DNA of 64,000 nucleotides from assembly GCF_017068395.1 (NCBI RefSeq), contig NZ_CP070619.1:6820001-6884000 (forward strand). The letters run 5' to 3'. Source of the DNA: Rhodococcus pseudokoreensis. GTDB lineage: Bacteria; Actinomycetota; Actinomycetes; Mycobacteriales; Mycobacteriaceae. The notes beneath the pieces were generated by a model. It worked only from the letters and a program-made list of their open reading frames with translations. It was not told the DNA's origin and made no database searches. A program made the position numbers and the translations under genes. Shown in pieces: positions 27,687-36,312 of the stretch; positions within the stretch are counted from its first letter, which is position 1; each line of letters starts with the position of its first letter.

Positions 27687-28907
27687 ATGAACCTCGAGCG
27701 CATCAAGAGCATCCCCAACGGCGAGAAGGTCGTTCCCACGTTCTCCCCGGTGGAAATGGACCGCAGGCTTGTCGCACTGCGTAAGCACATGGCGGACAAC
27801 GGGGTGGACGCCGCGCTGTTCACCAGCTACCACAACATCAACTACTACTCCGACTTCCTCTACACCGCGTTCGGCCGCCCCTACGCCCTCGTCGTCACCC
27901 AGGACAGCTCGACCACCGTGTCCGCCAACATCGACGCCGGCATGCCGTGGCGCCGCACGTTCGGCGAGAATGTCGTCTACACCGACTGGCGCCGCGACAA
28001 CTTCGAGTACGCGGTGCAGCAGGTGCTGGCGAACCAGGGCATCTCGCGCGGCATGCTCGGTGTCGAGGACGACCACCTCACCCCCGACCTGCGGTCCCGC
28101 GTCGTCGCGGTGCTGCCGGGAATGACGTTCACCGACGTCGCCAAGGCCACGATGCGGCAGCGGATGGTGAAGTCGCCCGAGGAGATCGAACTGATCAAGC
28201 ACGGGGCCCGGATCGGCGACCTCGGCGGCGAGGCCATCCGCGACGCCATCGCGGAGGGCGTCCCGGAGTACGAGGTGGCGATCGCCGGGTCGAACGCGAT
28301 GATCCGGGAGATCGCGGCCACCTTCCCGCACGCCGAACTGCGCGACACGTGGGTGTGGTTCCAGTCGGGTATCAACACCGACGGTGCCCACAACTGGGCC
28401 ACCAGTCGTCGCGTCGAGCGCGGAGACATCCTGTCGCTGAACTGTTTCCCGATGATCGCCGGCTACTACACGGCGCTCGAGCGCACGCTGTTCTACGGTG
28501 AGCCGTCGCCGGAACATCTGCGACTGTGGGAGGTCAACGTCAAGGTCCATCGCCGCGGCCTCGAGCTCATCAAGCCGGGCGCGGTCTGCAAGGACATCGC
28601 GGCCGAGCTGAACGAGATCTACGAGGCCGAGGGTCTGCTGCCGAACCGCACGTTCGGGTACGGGCACTCCTTCGGCGTGCTCTCGCACTACTACGGGCGC
28701 GAGGCGGGCCTCGAGCTCCGTGAGGACATCGACACCGTCCTCGAACCCGGCATGGTCGTGTCGATGGAACCGATGATCATGGTTCCCGAGGGAATGCCCG
28801 GTGCCGGTGGCTACCGTGAGCACGACATCCTGGTCGTCGGCGAGGACGACGCGGAGAACATCACCCGGTTCCCGTTCGGGCCCGAACACAACATCCTCGG
28901 CGTCTGA
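27687..28907 (+). CDS. Creatinase (creatine amidinohydrolase)
   Basis: The 406-residue protein resembles Pseudomonas creatinase along its whole length, including TSYHNINYYSDFLY, YALVVTQD, FQSGINTDGAHN (holding the catalytic His), LNCFPMIAGYYTALERTLF, TFGYGHSFGVLSHYYGREAG and VVSMEPMIM. Creatinase has the pita-bread fold of aminopeptidase P but uses no metal. It splits creatine into urea and sarcosine (EC 3.5.3.3). Length matches the family (about 403). The product sarcosine is the substrate of the SoxBDAG enzyme encoded 13 kb away in this window. It starts at ATG behind AGGAG and ends at a strong hairpin. Confidence 0.93.
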   Translation: MNLERIKSIPNGEKVVPTFSPVEMDRRLVALRKHMADNGVDAALFTSYHNINYYSDFLYTAFGRPYALVVTQDSSTTVSANIDAGMPWRRTFGENVVYTDWRRDNFEYAVQQVLANQGISRGMLGVEDDHLTPDLRSRVVAVLPGMTFTDVAKATMRQRMVKSPEEIELIKHGARIGDLGGEAIRDAIAEGVPEYEVAIAGSNAMIREIAATFPHAELRDTWVWFQSGINTDGAHNWATSRRVERGDILSLNCFPMIAGYYTALERTLFYGEPSPEHLRLWEVNVKVHRRGLELIKPGAVCKDIAAELNEIYEAEGLLPNRTFGYGHSFGVLSHYYGREAGLELREDIDTVLEPGMVVSMEPMIMVPEGMPGAGGYREHDILVVGEDDAENITRFPFGPEHNILGV

Positions 28908-28914
28908 CCGGTAC

Positions 28915-28946
28915 GCCGACCCTGCCGCACGTGTGGCAGGGTCGGC
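28915..28946 (+). terminator. Hairpin after creatinase
   Basis: A perfect 12-bp stem, GCCGACCCTGCC (28915-28926) with GGCAGGGTCGGC (28935-28946), has an 8-nt loop and starts 8 nt after the creatinase stop. There is no T tract, as is usual for actinobacterial terminators. It separates creatinase from the IclR gene. Confidence 0.7.
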
Positions 28947-28981
28947 AGGAGTATCAGCCGAGTCGAAGGAGCGCAGCGGAC

Positions 28982-29791
28982 ATGAGTGTGGACGACGTCG
29001 ATCAGCTCGGCGAGAACGGTGACACGAAGCCGTCGCCGTCGGTTCTGCTCAACGGGCTGCGCGTTCTGGAGGCGTTCTCGATCACCGAACCGGTGCTCGG
29101 CGTCACCGAGATCGCGCGGAAGGTCGATCTGCACAAGAGCAGTGTGTCCCGGATGCTCGCGACCCTCGAGAAAGCGGGATACGTCGAACGCGAGGAGGGG
29201 ACCGGGCGGTACCGGCTCGGTCTCGGCGTGATCGGCCTGGCCGGGCCGTTGCTGGCGAACCTCGACGTTCGGCGGGTGGCGCTGCCCGAACTCGAAGGCC
29301 TGACGCGGCGGACCGAGGAGACGAGTGCCCTGATGGTGTGGAACGGCCACGAATCCGTCGTCGTCGAACAGGTTCAGAGTCCCAAGCAGGTCAAGCACAC
29401 GGCCGCGGTCGGTACCCGATACGACACGTATGCGAGTTCGTCGGTCCAGGTCTTCCTGTCCGACATGCCGCGCGCCGAGGTGGAGCGGCTGTTCGAACGG
29501 CGGCTGCTGCTGGGGCCCGACGACGCCGACTCGGTGGGCGAGTACCTCGACGAACTGGTCGAGATCCGCGATCGCGGGTACGCCGTCAACGACGGCCGGA
29601 CGTCGATCGAGGAGGTCGGCATCTCGGCGCCGGTCCACGACCACCGCGGCGTCCTCGTCGGCGCGGTGATGCTGTCCGCACCCCGGTTCCGGGTTCCCCA
29701 CACCTTGCTCGACTCGCTCGGCCGCACCGTCGCCGAATCGGCCCGGACGGTGTCCGCGCGGCTCGGTGCCCCCGCCGCGACGCACGACTGA
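28982..29791 (+). CDS. IclR-family regulator next to creatinase
   Basis: A 269-residue IclR protein. Residues 20-80 form the winged helix (GLRVLEAFSITEPVLGVTEIA, then LHKSSVSRMLATLEKAGYV, shown in pieces), and residues 95-265 form the effector-binding domain (YVERE..GRYRLGLGVIGLAG, then GYAVNDGRTSIEEVGISAPV). The effector pocket usually binds a small aromatic or carboxylic metabolite. Its place right after creatinase suggests control of creatine use, though a hairpin lies between them. AGGAG lies 13 nt before the ATG, a rather long spacing. Confidence 0.85.
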   Translation: MSVDDVDQLGENGDTKPSPSVLLNGLRVLEAFSITEPVLGVTEIARKVDLHKSSVSRMLATLEKAGYVEREEGTGRYRLGLGVIGLAGPLLANLDVRRVALPELEGLTRRTEETSALMVWNGHESVVVEQVQSPKQVKHTAAVGTRYDTYASSSVQVFLSDMPRAEVERLFERRLLLGPDDADSVGEYLDELVEIRDRGYAVNDGRTSIEEVGISAPVHDHRGVLVGAVMLSAPRFRVPHTLLDSLGRTVAESARTVSARLGAPAATHD

Positions 29792-29857
29792 CGACCTGAT
29801 CTCCGGGTGTCCCCGCGGACTATCCTGGGTGGAGCGTGTCGGAGGTGGTGCAGGCCG

Positions 29858-32800
29858 ATGGCGAACGACGATCCGTGGGCAACCCAGCGCCAGCCGGAGA
29901 TCACGTCCGAGCTGGCAGCGGCAGGGTTCGACGATGCCGTGGAAATCGGCCGCGGCGGGTTCGGGGTCGTGTACCGCTGCCTGCAGGAAGACCTCGATCG
30001 CACGGTCGCCGTCAAAGTCCTGACGTCGAACCTCGATCCCGACAACGTGACGAGGTTCGTGCGGGAGCAACGGGCGATGGGCCGGACGTCCGGGCACCCG
30101 AACATCGTCGCCGTCTACCAGGTCGGGGTCACCCGGAGCGGTCGCCCGTTTCTCGTCATGCCGTACCACTCGTTCGGTTCCCTCGACGCGCAGATCCGTC
30201 GTTCGGGGCCTCTCGGGTGGCAGGAGGTGCTGCGGCTCGGGATCAAGATCTCCGGCGCCCTCGAGACCGCGCACCGCGGTGGGATGCTGCACCGCGACGT
30301 CAAACCGGCGAACATCCTGCTCACCGAATACGACGAACCGCAGTTGACCGACTTCGGCATCGCCCGTGTCTCGGGTGGATTCGAGACGACGGCAGGGTCG
30401 ATCACCGGCTCCCCGGCGTTCACTGCGCCCGAGGTACTCGAAGGCAGGCCGCCGACGGTGGAGTCGGACGTGTACAGCCTCGGGTCCACCCTGTTCTGCG
30501 CGCTGACCGGTCATGCCGCGTACGAGCGCCGCAGCGGTGAACAGGTAGTCGGTCAGTTCCTGCGGATTTCCACACAGGCGGTTCCCGATCTGCGGGATGC
30601 CGGAATCCCCGGCGACGTGTGTAGCGCCGTCGAACATGCCATGTCTCGCGCGGTCGAGGACAGGCCGGGCGCTGCCGCGGACTTCGGCAACGAGCTTCGC
30701 GCGGTCGAGCGACGCAACGGTGTGACCGTCGACGACATGTACATCCCGATTCAGCGGGCACCCGAGCAATCTCACGACCATGCCGGCGAATCCATCCGGT
30801 CCCGCGGCACCGGGCTCCCGTACAACGTGCGGACGCCGCCGACTCCGCCCGCGCCGGTGACGAAGTTCCGCCCACCCACGACCACCCGGCAGCTCGTGCC
30901 CCGCCGCCGGCTGCTCGCCGCCCTGCGCGCGGGACGGGACCGCAGGCTGACACTCGTCCACGCGCCGGCCGGGTTCGGCAAGAGCAGTCTCGTCGCCCAG
31001 TGGCGCGACGACCTGGTCGAGGCCGGGACCGCGGTCGCGTGGCTGACTGTGGACCGGGACGACAACAACGTGGTGTGGTTTCTCTCCCATCTGGTCGAGG
31101 CGGTCCGGCGGGTCCGCCCGGACGTCGTCACCGACCTGGGGCAGTCCCTGGAAGAACACGGGGAGGCGGTCGAACGGTTCGTCCTCACGTCGCTGATCAA
31201 CCGGCTTCACGACAGCGAGGACGCGCTCGTCGTCGTGATCGACGACTGGCATCGCATCTCCGACCCCGGGCCGATCGAGGCGATGACGTTCCTCCTCGAC
31301 AACGGCTGTCACCACCTGAAGATCGTCGTGGCGAGCAGAAGCCGGTCGGGGCTGCCCCTGAGCCGGATGCGGGTGCTCGACGAACTCAACGAAATAGCCT
31401 CCGAAGAACTGTGTTTCGATTTCGATGAATCGCAGAACTTCCTGTCGGGCCGGGTGCAGGTTCCACTGAAGGACACCGAGGTCGAGCAACTCCGGGAATC
31501 GACCGACGGCTGGATCGCGGCACTGCAGTTGGCCTCGTTGTCGTTGCGGGAAGCCGGAAGTCCGGAGAACTTGATCGAACAGCTGCGGACGGGCACCGAC
31601 GCCATCGGCGAGTATCTCGCCGAGAACGTGCTCGACGCCCTCGAGCCGGACATGCTCGATTTCATGCTCGCCACCTCGGTTCCGGACAAGGTGTGCGGCG
31701 ACCTGGCGTCGGCGCTGGGCGGTGTGCGGGACGGGCAGGCGAAACTCGAACAGGTCGCCGCACGCGATCTGTTCCTCGGCAGGACGGGGGACGACCGTCA
31801 CTGGTATCGCTACCATCACCTGTTCGCTCAGATCCTCCATCAGCGTCTCGACCGGGATCACCCCGGGCGGATCATCGACCTGCACCGCCGGGCGTACGAC
31901 TGGTTCCGGGAGCGGCACCTGCTGGGGGAGGCCGTCGACCACATTCTCGCGGCCGGTGAACCGCAGCGCGCGGTGGAACTGCTCGAGAAGGACGATCTCT
32001 ACCTCCTCGATCGATCGCAGATGTCGACGCTGCTCTGCCTGATCGCGAAACTGCCTGCTGATCTGGTGGCCGCCAGCCCGCGGCTGCAACTCACGATCGG
32101 GTGGGCGAACTGCGAACTCCAGCGCCTCGAACTCGCGCAAGCCGCCCGAACTCGGGCGCTCGAGCAGATCGACGCCGGCGAGATGTCCGAGCATCAGGCC
32201 GCGCAACTCCGGGTGGAAGCGGATGTCCTGCAAGGTGATATCGCGGTGACCGCCGACCGCATCGCGGGGGTGCGGGAGCTCGTCTCCGAATGCCTCGCCC
32301 GTCCGACGGAGTATCACCCGTTCGTGGTGTCGATGGCCGCCCTCATCGCGACGTTCGTGGACACCTGTGAATTCCGGTTCGAGGACGCGTACCGCAGGCA
32401 GAATTGGGCGGCCCCGTACCACCGGCAGAACACGGGGCCGTACTCCGTCGCGTACGGGTACTGTTTCGCCGGGCTCGCGAAGTTCGAGCAGCTCGACGTC
32501 GGCAGTGCGATGGAGCTGTACCGCAAGGCGTTCCAGCTGGTCCGGGAGGCGAAGAACACGCAGTCGCAGCATGCGCGGCTCACCCGCGCGCTGCTCGCCG
32601 AGATCCATTACGAGCAGGACCGGATCGACGAAGCGGACGAGTTGCTCAACGAGACGTTCGACGCCGCCGCGCTCGGCGGCGCACCCGATTTCATGATCCG
32701 GCACTACTGCCTCAGGGCGCGGATCATGGCGGTGCGCGGCGATCGCGAGGGCGCGGCACGACAGCTCGACGAGGGGGTCCGGACCGCAGAGGCGTTCTCC

Positions 32801-33286
32801 CTGCCCCGTCTGCGTGCCGCCGTCGACAACGAGCGGGTGCGGATCGGGTTGCCTGTGCCGCCCGGGTTCGTCGCCGTCACTCGTGAGACCCGGCGCACCC
32901 CCGCCGACGGACTCGACCTGGCGACAGCGCAACTCGAGGAGGAGGCGGCCATCAGGTTGCTCGAGGCCCAGGGCGATCCCGTTGCGGCGGATCGGGCGTG
33001 CGAGTGGGCGAACGACTGGGTGCGGGAACTCGACGGCACCGGGCGGCATCGGGCCGGGCTGCAGGCGATCCGGCTGCTGGTGTCGTGTCTGTGGGCGGCC
33101 GGACGTCGGGACGAGGCGCAGGCGACGCTGCTCCCTGCGGCAGCGGAGTGCGCTCGGCACGAGCTGATCCGATTCCTACCCGACGGCGGCCCGAACGTCG
33201 TCGCCGCGCTGTCGGAACTGCGGGCGAACAATCAACCCGGCCTGCCGCGGACGTTCACCGATGCAGTGCTCGCGGCAGCCCATTAG
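29858..33286 (+). CDS. pknK: PknK-type Ser/Thr kinase with MalT-like ATPase regulator region
   Basis: The 1142-residue protein resembles Mycobacterium tuberculosis PknK along its length. Residues 28-285 are a Hanks-type kinase with glycine loop GRGGFGVVY, VAVKVL (catalytic Lys), HRDVKPANILL, TDFGIAR and GSPAFTAPEVLEG. From about residue 365 there is a STAND-type ATPase with P-loop HAPAGFGKSSLV and VVIDDWHRISD. The remainder is a helical repeat region like MalT. PknK links kinase signalling to translation and growth control in mycobacteria. The start at ATG 29858 gives the usual N-terminus (MANDDPWATQRQPEI); a longer frame to 29807 is unlikely. No C-terminal LuxR helix-turn-helix is visible. 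Its end overlaps the opposite-strand gene by 32 nt. Confidence 0.92.
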   Translation: MANDDPWATQRQPEITSELAAAGFDDAVEIGRGGFGVVYRCLQEDLDRTVAVKVLTSNLDPDNVTRFVREQRAMGRTSGHPNIVAVYQVGVTRSGRPFLVMPYHSFGSLDAQIRRSGPLGWQEVLRLGIKISGALETAHRGGMLHRDVKPANILLTEYDEPQLTDFGIARVSGGFETTAGSITGSPAFTAPEVLEGRPPTVESDVYSLGSTLFCALTGHAAYERRSGEQVVGQFLRISTQAVPDLRDAGIPGDVCSAVEHAMSRAVEDRPGAAADFGNELRAVERRNGVTVDDMYIPIQRAPEQSHDHAGESIRSRGTGLPYNVRTPPTPPAPVTKFRPPTTTRQLVPRRRLLAALRAGRDRRLTLVHAPAGFGKSSLVAQWRDDLVEAGTAVAWLTVDRDDNNVVWFLSHLVEAVRRVRPDVVTDLGQSLEEHGEAVERFVLTSLINRLHDSEDALVVVIDDWHRISDPGPIEAMTFLLDNGCHHLKIVVASRSRSGLPLSRMRVLDELNEIASEELCFDFDESQNFLSGRVQVPLKDTEVEQLRESTDGWIAALQLASLSLREAGSPENLIEQLRTGTDAIGEYLAENVLDALEPDMLDFMLATSVPDKVCGDLASALGGVRDGQAKLEQVAARDLFLGRTGDDRHWYRYHHLFAQILHQRLDRDHPGRIIDLHRRAYDWFRERHLLGEAVDHILAAGEPQRAVELLEKDDLYLLDRSQMSTLLCLIAKLPADLVAASPRLQLTIGWANCELQRLELAQAARTRALEQIDAGEMSEHQAAQLRVEADVLQGDIAVTADRIAGVRELVSECLARPTEYHPFVVSMAALIATFVDTCEFRFEDAYRRQNWAAPYHRQNTGPYSVAYGYCFAGLAKFEQLDVGSAMELYRKAFQLVREAKNTQSQHARLTRALLAEIHYEQDRIDEADELLNETFDAAALGGAPDFMIRHYCLRARIMAVRGDREGAARQLDEGVRTAEAFSLPRLRAAVDNERVRIGLPVPPGFVAVTRETRRTPADGLDLATAQLEEEAAIRLLEAQGDPVAADRACEWANDWVRELDGTGRHRAGLQAIRLLVSCLWAAGRRDEAQATLLPAAAECARHELIRFLPDGGPNVVAALSELRANNQPGLPRTFTDAVLAAAH

Positions 33287-33947
33287 CGCCCTGCTGTGAA
33301 CAGAGGAGCCACGGATCCAGCAGGGTTTCGTAGTGTGCCCTGGTGAAATCGTGCGTTCCGACGAGATCGGACACCGCGTGAGCTGCCGCCGCGTCGCGCA
33401 CGGCGGTCGCGAGATCCGCACATCTTCGCTCGTCCTCGCGCAGGGTCACCTCGTCCATGTAGCGGCGTTCCCACGCGGCATCCTGGGCGTGGTACCAGGA
33501 CTTGATCCGGCCGGCTTCCGAGGCCGCGTCCCGTGCGCAGATCCAGGCGCCGAGCCGCCGGCGGCCGTCGACGGCACCGCTCGTCCGCGTCAGTGCTCCG
33601 AACTGTTCATCGACGAGTGCGGCAACATCGACGGCGTGACGCACGACGTCCTTCCAGTTCGGGCCGAAGGTCTGTTCGCATTCGTCTTCGGTCACGGTGA
33701 ACGAGTCCAGGGCGGCCAGCGCGTCGTCCAGCACATCGAGGCGAAGAAGGTACGAGTTCGGCAAGGCGCGTCGGCTCAGCAACTGGAATGCCACGAACGC
33801 CTCGCCGCGCACCGGTGCGCAGTGCACGAGAATGTCGAGCACCGACAGTCGTGTCTCGGGCGTGTACGCGCCGCGCGTCGGAACCGGGTGCTGCCGGATG
33901 AAGTGTGCAGCACGGGCCGGGAGAAGTCGAAGTTCGTCGGTGATCAT
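33255..33947 (-). CDS. Conserved hypothetical protein in the sdaA operon
   Basis: I do not recognise this 230-residue protein. It is soluble and mostly helical, with no signal peptide. It has several acidic and aromatic patches, such as FGPNWKDVVRHAVDVAALVD and RRYMDEVTLREDERRCADLA, and a late VGTHDFTRAHYETLLDPW. Its ATG lies one base past the sdaA stop, so it is translated from the gcvH-like/sdaA transcript and thus falls under the predicted GntR operator. Its 3' end overlaps pknK by 32 nt, tail to tail. A role in serine, glycine or folate metabolism is a guess from position alone. Confidence 0.65.
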   Translation of the reverse strand: MITDELRLLPARAAHFIRQHPVPTRGAYTPETRLSVLDILVHCAPVRGEAFVAFQLLSRRALPNSYLLRLDVLDDALAALDSFTVTEDECEQTFGPNWKDVVRHAVDVAALVDEQFGALTRTSGAVDGRRRLGAWICARDAASEAGRIKSWYHAQDAAWERRYMDEVTLREDERRCADLATAVRDAAAAHAVSDLVGTHDFTRAHYETLLDPWLLCSQQGANGLPRALHR

Positions 33948-33948
33948 G

Positions 33949-35331
33949 TCAGCATTCGACGTAGTTGACCGGGACGTTGACGGCGAGACCGCCGGTGGAC
34001 GTCTCCTTGTACTTCGACAGCATGTCGGCGCCGGTCGAGCGCATCGTCTCGATCACCTGGTCCAGGCTGACGCGGTGGGTACCGTCGCCGCGCAGGGCCA
34101 TGCGGGCGGCGTTGATGGCCTTGCCCGCCGAGATCGCGTTCCGTTCGATGCACGGAATCTGGACGAGGCCCTCGATGGGGTCACATGTGAGGCCGAGGCT
34201 GTGCTCCATCGCGATCTCCGCCGCGTTCTCCACCTGTTCCGGTGTACCGCCCAGGATCTCGGCCAGTCCTGCCGCGGCCATCGAGGCCGCCGAACCCACC
34301 TCGCCCTGGCACCCGACTTCGGCGCCGGAGATCGACGCCCGCTCCTTGTAGAGGGATCCGACGGCGCCGGCCGCGAGAAGGAACCGGACCGCGGTCTCGT
34401 CCGGGTCGGCCCGGCCGGCGGGCGTGTAGTGGACGGCGTAGTGCAGGACCGCGGGGATGATGCCCGCGGCGCCGTTGGTGGGGGCAGTGACGATGCGCCC
34501 ACCCGACGCGTTCTCCTCGTTGACCGCCAGCGCGACGAGGTTGACCCAGTCCTCCGCGAACGCGGGATCACGGTGCGGGTCTTCCTGATCGAGCCGGAGA
34601 TACCAGTCCCGGGCGCGACGCCGGACGCGCAGCGCACCGGGAAGGAGCCCGTCGCGGGAGATGCCGCGTCGCTCGCACTCGACCATGACGTCGCGGATGT
34701 GGAGCAGCCGGTCACGGATCTCCGCGGCCGAACGGGTTTCGCTCTCGAACTCGTGCATGACCTGGCTGATGCGGTAGCCGTGCCGCGCGCAGATGTCGAG
34801 GAGTTCCTTCGCGGACCCGAACGACGACCCGCTCGCCGGCGTCGGCCGGTGTTCCGTGCTCTCGGCTTCGGTGACAACGAATCCGCCACCGATCGAGAAG
34901 TACGTCTCCCGATGGATTTCCACGTTCCCGGCCGCATAGGCCGTCACCGTCATCCCGTTCGGGTGGAACGGCAGGATCGTCAGCGGATGAAGGACGATCT
35001 CGTCCTCGGCCAGCGCGATCTGGTGCGAGCCGCCGAGCGCGATGCACCGCGTGGTCCGCATCGCCTCGAGTCGCTGCTCCATCTCCTCGGTTTCGATCGT
35101 CTCGGGCCGATACCCCTCGAGGCCGAGCAGGACCGCGGACATCGTCCCGTGGCCGGCGCCGGTTGCGGCGAGCGACCCGTACAGGTCGACGCGGACGTCG
35201 GTGACGTCCTCGAACGCGCCGAGCGTGTGCAGGTCGGACACGAATCGCGCTGCCGCGCGCATGGGTCCGACGGTATGCGAACTCGAGGGGCCGACACCGA
35301 CGGAGAACAGGTCGAACACGCTGATGGTCAC
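33949..35331 (-). CDS. sdaA: L-serine dehydratase, iron-sulfur type
   Basis: This 460-residue single-chain L-serine ammonia-lyase turns L-serine into pyruvate and ammonia. The start [21 protein letters not shown] is the family signature, and later Cys residues ([15 protein letters not shown]) are the usual ligands of the oxygen-sensitive 4Fe-4S cluster. The GTG start overlaps the stop of the gcvH-like gene (GTGA). In this window it is the exit step: sarcosine gives glycine, GlyA makes serine, and SdaA delivers pyruvate. The promoter upstream of the gcvH-like gene carries the TGATATATCA operator shared with the glyA-sox operon. Confidence 0.92.
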   Translation of the reverse strand: MTISVFDLFSVGVGPSSSHTVGPMRAAARFVSDLHTLGAFEDVTDVRVDLYGSLAATGAGHGTMSAVLLGLEGYRPETIETEEMEQRLEAMRTTRCIALGGSHQIALAEDEIVLHPLTILPFHPNGMTVTAYAAGNVEIHRETYFSIGGGFVVTEAESTEHRPTPASGSSFGSAKELLDICARHGYRISQVMHEFESETRSAAEIRDRLLHIRDVMVECERRGISRDGLLPGALRVRRRARDWYLRLDQEDPHRDPAFAEDWVNLVALAVNEENASGGRIVTAPTNGAAGIIPAVLHYAVHYTPAGRADPDETAVRFLLAAGAVGSLYKERASISGAEVGCQGEVGSAASMAAAGLAEILGGTPEQVENAAEIAMEHSLGLTCDPIEGLVQIPCIERNAISAGKAINAARMALRGDGTHRVSLDQVIETMRSTGADMLSKYKETSTGGLAVNVPVNYVEC

Positions 35332-35747
35332 AGGGTCACCGTCTCGTTGAGTTCGGTCGCGTATTGCGCGGGGGTCAGGAGGCCGTACGTGGACGACGAC
35401 GGCACCGGCAGGATGGCGAACAACCATCCGGCGTGGAACGGATCTTCGGCGACGAGCGCCGGATCAGCGGTGGCGTCGCGGTTCGTCATCGTGATCAGAC
35501 CGCCGATCGGGGCGTACACAGTGATGGCCGTCCGCGCCGACGACCAGATCACGGCGCAGGGGGAACCTGCGTCGACAGTGCTTCGCACGGCAGGCAGGTC
35601 CACTCCGACCACGTCGATGTCGTCGAGAGCGCGGTCGGTGACGCCGGCGCGGAGCGGAAAGTCGGAGAAGTTCTGTCCCGGTGCGAGGGCCACCCAGCTG
35701 TGTGTGGCCGTGAACCGTCGATCCGAGGGAATCTGTCGAGCTCTCAT
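35328..35747 (-). CDS. GcvH-like protein lacking the lipoyl lysine
   Basis: The 139-residue protein has the fold of glycine-cleavage H protein: ATHSWVAL near residue 15, [20 protein letters not shown] at about 33-52, the hairpin [13 protein letters not shown] at 78-90 and [11 protein letters not shown] near 105. In true H proteins the hairpin before YAP reads ESVKA, and its Lys carries lipoate. Aligned without gaps from YAP, this protein reads SSARTAIT, with Arg72 (CGG, 35532-35534) in the lysine position. It cannot be lipoylated there, so it is unlikely to serve the glycine cleavage cycle. No gcvT, gcvP or lipoylation gene is nearby; it is coupled to sdaA. The start is ATG behind AAGGAAAAGG; an upstream frame to 35792 has no better site. 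It may bind or regulate rather than carry aminomethyl groups. Confidence 0.8.
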   Translation of the reverse strand: MRARQIPSDRRFTATHSWVALAPGQNFSDFPLRAGVTDRALDDIDVVGVDLPAVRSTVDAGSPCAVIWSSARTAITVYAPIGGLITMTNRDATADPALVAEDPFHAGWLFAILPVPSSSTYGLLTPAQYATELNETVTL

Positions 35748-35813
35748 GCCTTTTCCTTTGACAGTCGGGCGGTGGGGTCGCGGACGTCTCACTGGTGATC
35801 AAACAGGTCGGAT

Positions 35814-35866
35814 ATTGATATATCAGTGTTGTCGATAACGGTAGGTCAGCGGTCGAGGTGGGTCAA
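35814..35866 (-). promoter_or_regulatory. Promoter and GntR-type operator of the gcvH-like/sdaA operon
   Basis: Read on the minus strand: TTGACC (35861-35866), 17-nt spacer, TACCGT (35838-35843), then 12 nt to the palindrome TGATATATCA (35816-35825), extended to ATTGATATATCAGT on the plus strand. The palindrome lies just past the expected transcription start, where a bound repressor would block the polymerase. Confidence 0.75.
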
Positions 35867-36312
35867 GGGGGTTGCCCCATGAAGATCCGGCAATGCGGAG
35901 TGAGACTGGCTCGGCCAACCTCACTCGCGAGGGGTTTCGTCCCTACTTCTTAGTGAAGTGTGACCCGCTCCGGATCGGCCGGGTGCCACGAGTGGTACTC
36001 GATCGATCTGAACCATGCCGTACGCGGCGTAGGTCTGTCGACGTTCGCGAGTGACGCTTAACGTCGCCGAGCCTGCGAGAAGGGTCGCAGTTGGGTGGAA
36101 GTTGGCTCGATTCGTGCACATGCGAACACCGGACAGACCCGACAATGTAGCGGGAGCGGTGCAGCGACGACGTCGGTCGCGCCTTTGCACTCATGGGACG
36201 GGCCGCACCTTTCCTATGGTCGAGTTCAAGTCCACCGACCGGTGATCACTCCTCCGCGAGGGCTGGGACTCCATGTGGGTTGTAGGAGAACTTTAATCTG
36301 GAGAAGCGCCAC
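35867..36312. other. Gap upstream of the AT-rich DUF262 gene, no gene seen
   Basis: This stretch has normal-to-slightly-low GC and short ORFs only, none with a credible start or protein-like sequence. It carries GGAGAA next to the DUF262 start. No tRNA, direct repeat or integrase remnant was found by eye. It could hold the promoter of the DUF262 gene. Confidence 0.5.

Noticed and set aside
28811..33160. 1449-codon open frame on the minus strand opposite the IclR gene and pknK
   Set aside because: It is a mirror of highly coding, GC-rich plus-strand genes. The translation is Arg/Gly/His/Pro-rich with no domains, as expected for antisense shadow frames at this GC content.
35748..35837. Glycine riboswitch in the leader of the gcvH-like/sdaA operon
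   Set aside because: The leader is only about 80 nt and shows no tandem aptamer or conserved glycine-aptamer core; the operator explains control better.
36200..36245. tRNA-like fragment (GAGTTCAAGTCCACC) before the AT-rich gene as a possible integration site
   Set aside because: The flanking bases do not form a T-stem, no cloverleaf could be drawn, and no matching copy lies on the other side.
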